A stretch of 6,651 nt of DNA, from assembly GCA_007132315.1 (NCBI GenBank), contig SLOW01000341.1, positions 1-6,651 of the forward strand, given 5' to 3'. A program made the position numbers and the translations under genes. The first letter of the stretch is position 1. Each line of letters opens with the position of its first letter. Origin of the DNA: Opitutales bacterium (GTDB lineage: Bacteria; Verrucomicrobiota; Verrucomicrobiia; Opitutales; T3Sed10-336). The notes below the pieces were generated by a model that worked only from the letters and a program-made list of their open reading frames with translations, made no database searches and was not told the origin of the DNA. Positions 5,780-6,651 of the stretch are shown piece after piece.

Positions 5780-6651
5780 ATGAGTAGCGGCATTCAGAGC
5801 TTGTCCTCCACCCAGAAAAAGCAGGTGGTTTTCCTGACGATCGGGGCCGTGGCCCTGTTCTTCCTGTTTCGTCTCCTGCCCGGCGCGGTGGCTCCCGAGC
5901 GCCCGGGGCAGTTTCTCGCCGCGGCAGGCGCGACCGACCAGCGGGTGGAGTTGTGCGATGTTTCGAACATCGGTTTCAGCCGGGTAAACGACCGTGTTTC
6001 CCCGGTGCGCCTGAACGTGCAGCCTCAGGGAGAGCTCGTTGCCGGGCGTCCGGCCGAGGTGGTGATATCGGTGGAAACGGTGCGCGGCAAGGCGGTCACC
6101 TGCGACGATATTTTGGAGTCCCACGAGGAGAAGATCCACCTGCTGATCGTGGATTCCAGTCTCGGCGACTATCACCACAAACACCCCGGCCCAGCCGAGG
6201 TGGCGGGGGAGTACCGCTTCCATTTCACTCCCGGGGCCGGGGGAATCTACAAGGTTTTCGCGGAGTTCTACTCGGCGCGGACCGGGCGGCCGGTTTACGC
6301 GGTCAGCGACCTCATCGTGGCGGGAGACAGCTCGGAACCGGTGAGGTCGGCCACGCGGAAAGTCGAACTCGACGGCTACCGTTTTGTACTGGAGGTTCCG
6401 GAGGAGGGTTACCGCGCCCGACGCCCCGGATCGCTGCGCTTGCGGGTCAGCGCTCTGGAGGAAGACCGGGAAGTGAGCCTCGAACCGATTATGGGGGAGT
6501 TTGCCCACGTTGTCGGATTCGATGTGGCCCGCAGCGGATTCACCCACATGCACCCGCTGCGGGAAGGCACGAATCACACACTGGATCCGCGGCGTCCCGA
6601 AATCGAATTTATGCTGCAAGTGGACGAACCCGGATTCTACAAGATCTGGGC
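5780..6651 (+). CDS. Membrane-anchored extracytoplasmic protein with two His-rich modules, 3' end cut
   Basis: 290 codons are visible and the frame continues past the window edge. Residues 1-14 are polar with two Lys, 15-34 are one transmembrane segment (VVFLTIGAVALFFLFRLLPG), and the rest is probably periplasmic. Two related modules follow. The first has EKIHLLIVDSSLGDYHHKHP (His120, 132, 133, 135), then GEYRFHFTPGAGGIYKVFAEF. The second has EFAHVVGFDVARSGFTHMHP (His243, 256, 258), then EIEFMLQVDEPGFYKIW. Both have H-x12-H-x-H-P followed by a beta strand and a G-[IF]-Y-K turn. I cannot name a characterised family, though the module resembles domains in uncharacterised proteins near copper and respiratory genes. 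Metal, perhaps copper, binding is inferred from the His clusters and the SCO gene 43 bp upstream, likely the same operon. The start ATG 5780 is the only ATG after an in-frame TGA at 5771; the Shine-Dalgarno is weak (GAGG, 11 bases away). Confidence 0.85.
   Translation, partial: MSSGIQSLSSTQKKQVVFLTIGAVALFFLFRLLPGAVAPERPGQFLAAAGATDQRVELCDVSNIGFSRVNDRVSPVRLNVQPQGELVAGRPAEVVISVETVRGKAVTCDDILESHEEKIHLLIVDSSLGDYHHKHPGPAEVAGEYRFHFTPGAGGIYKVFAEFYSARTGRPVYAVSDLIVAGDSSEPVRSATRKVELDGYRFVLEVPEEGYRARRPGSLRLRVSALEEDREVSLEPIMGEFAHVVGFDVARSGFTHMHPLREGTNHTLDPRRPEIEFMLQVDEPGFYKIW

Noticed and set aside
5770..5787. A five-codon open frame (MIGNE) overlapping the start of the His-rich protein gene
   Set aside because: Too short and without support; it most likely arises by chance just before the ATG at 5780.
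4831..5793. A 320-residue minus-strand open frame opposite the SCO gene
   Set aside because: The plus strand has unmistakable SCO motifs and a lipobox. The antisense frame is His/Val/Gly-rich by codon complementarity.
5606..6619. A 337-residue minus-strand open frame opposite the His-rich protein
   Set aside because: The plus frame has a membrane anchor and an internally repeated module conserved at the protein level, which a shadow would not show. The minus frame also overlaps the end of the SCO gene.

Overview
The window is GC-rich, densely coded bacterial chromosome with seven protein genes (five complete, one cut by each edge). Gene content and protein style suggest an aerobic or facultatively aerobic Gram-negative bacterium, most likely of the Verrucomicrobiota (Opitutae-like). 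That placement rests on family resemblance only and is an inference. No mobile element, RNA gene or CRISPR array is visible, and no gene-free stretch exceeds about 130 bases.

Left part (1-1277, minus strand). yggS, a PLP-homeostasis protein of the YggS/PROSC family, is followed by a SirB1-like transglutaminase-fold protein that runs off the left edge. A perfect 8-bp hairpin lies between them. The two genes share a reading frame, separated by a single TGA, and the second has no ATG start.

Centre (1278-2225, plus strand). A LysR-family regulator is divergent from yggS across an AT-rich 55-bp gap (about 30% GC by hand count). Its ATG lies where transcription from a candidate promoter would begin, so its mRNA may be leaderless. 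It converges on the next cluster, with a 9-bp perfect hairpin between them.

Right part (2287-6651): two divergent arms for assembling a haem-copper oxidase. On the minus strand, ctaA (haem A synthase), ctaB (haem O synthase/protohaem farnesyltransferase) and a DUF420 membrane protein form a tight operon with a 4-bp overlap and a 7-bp gap. ctaB would convert haem B to haem O and ctaA haem O to haem A; DUF420 proteins are commonly linked to oxidase assembly. On the plus strand, a SCO1/SenC-type lipoprotein (copper delivery to subunit II CuA) is followed after 43 bp by a membrane-anchored extracytoplasmic protein with two diverged copies of a His-rich module, cut by the right edge. No oxidase structural subunit is inside the window.

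Most of this is a recognisable housekeeping and respiratory-assembly region. The least explained item is the duplicated His-rich protein next to the SCO gene.
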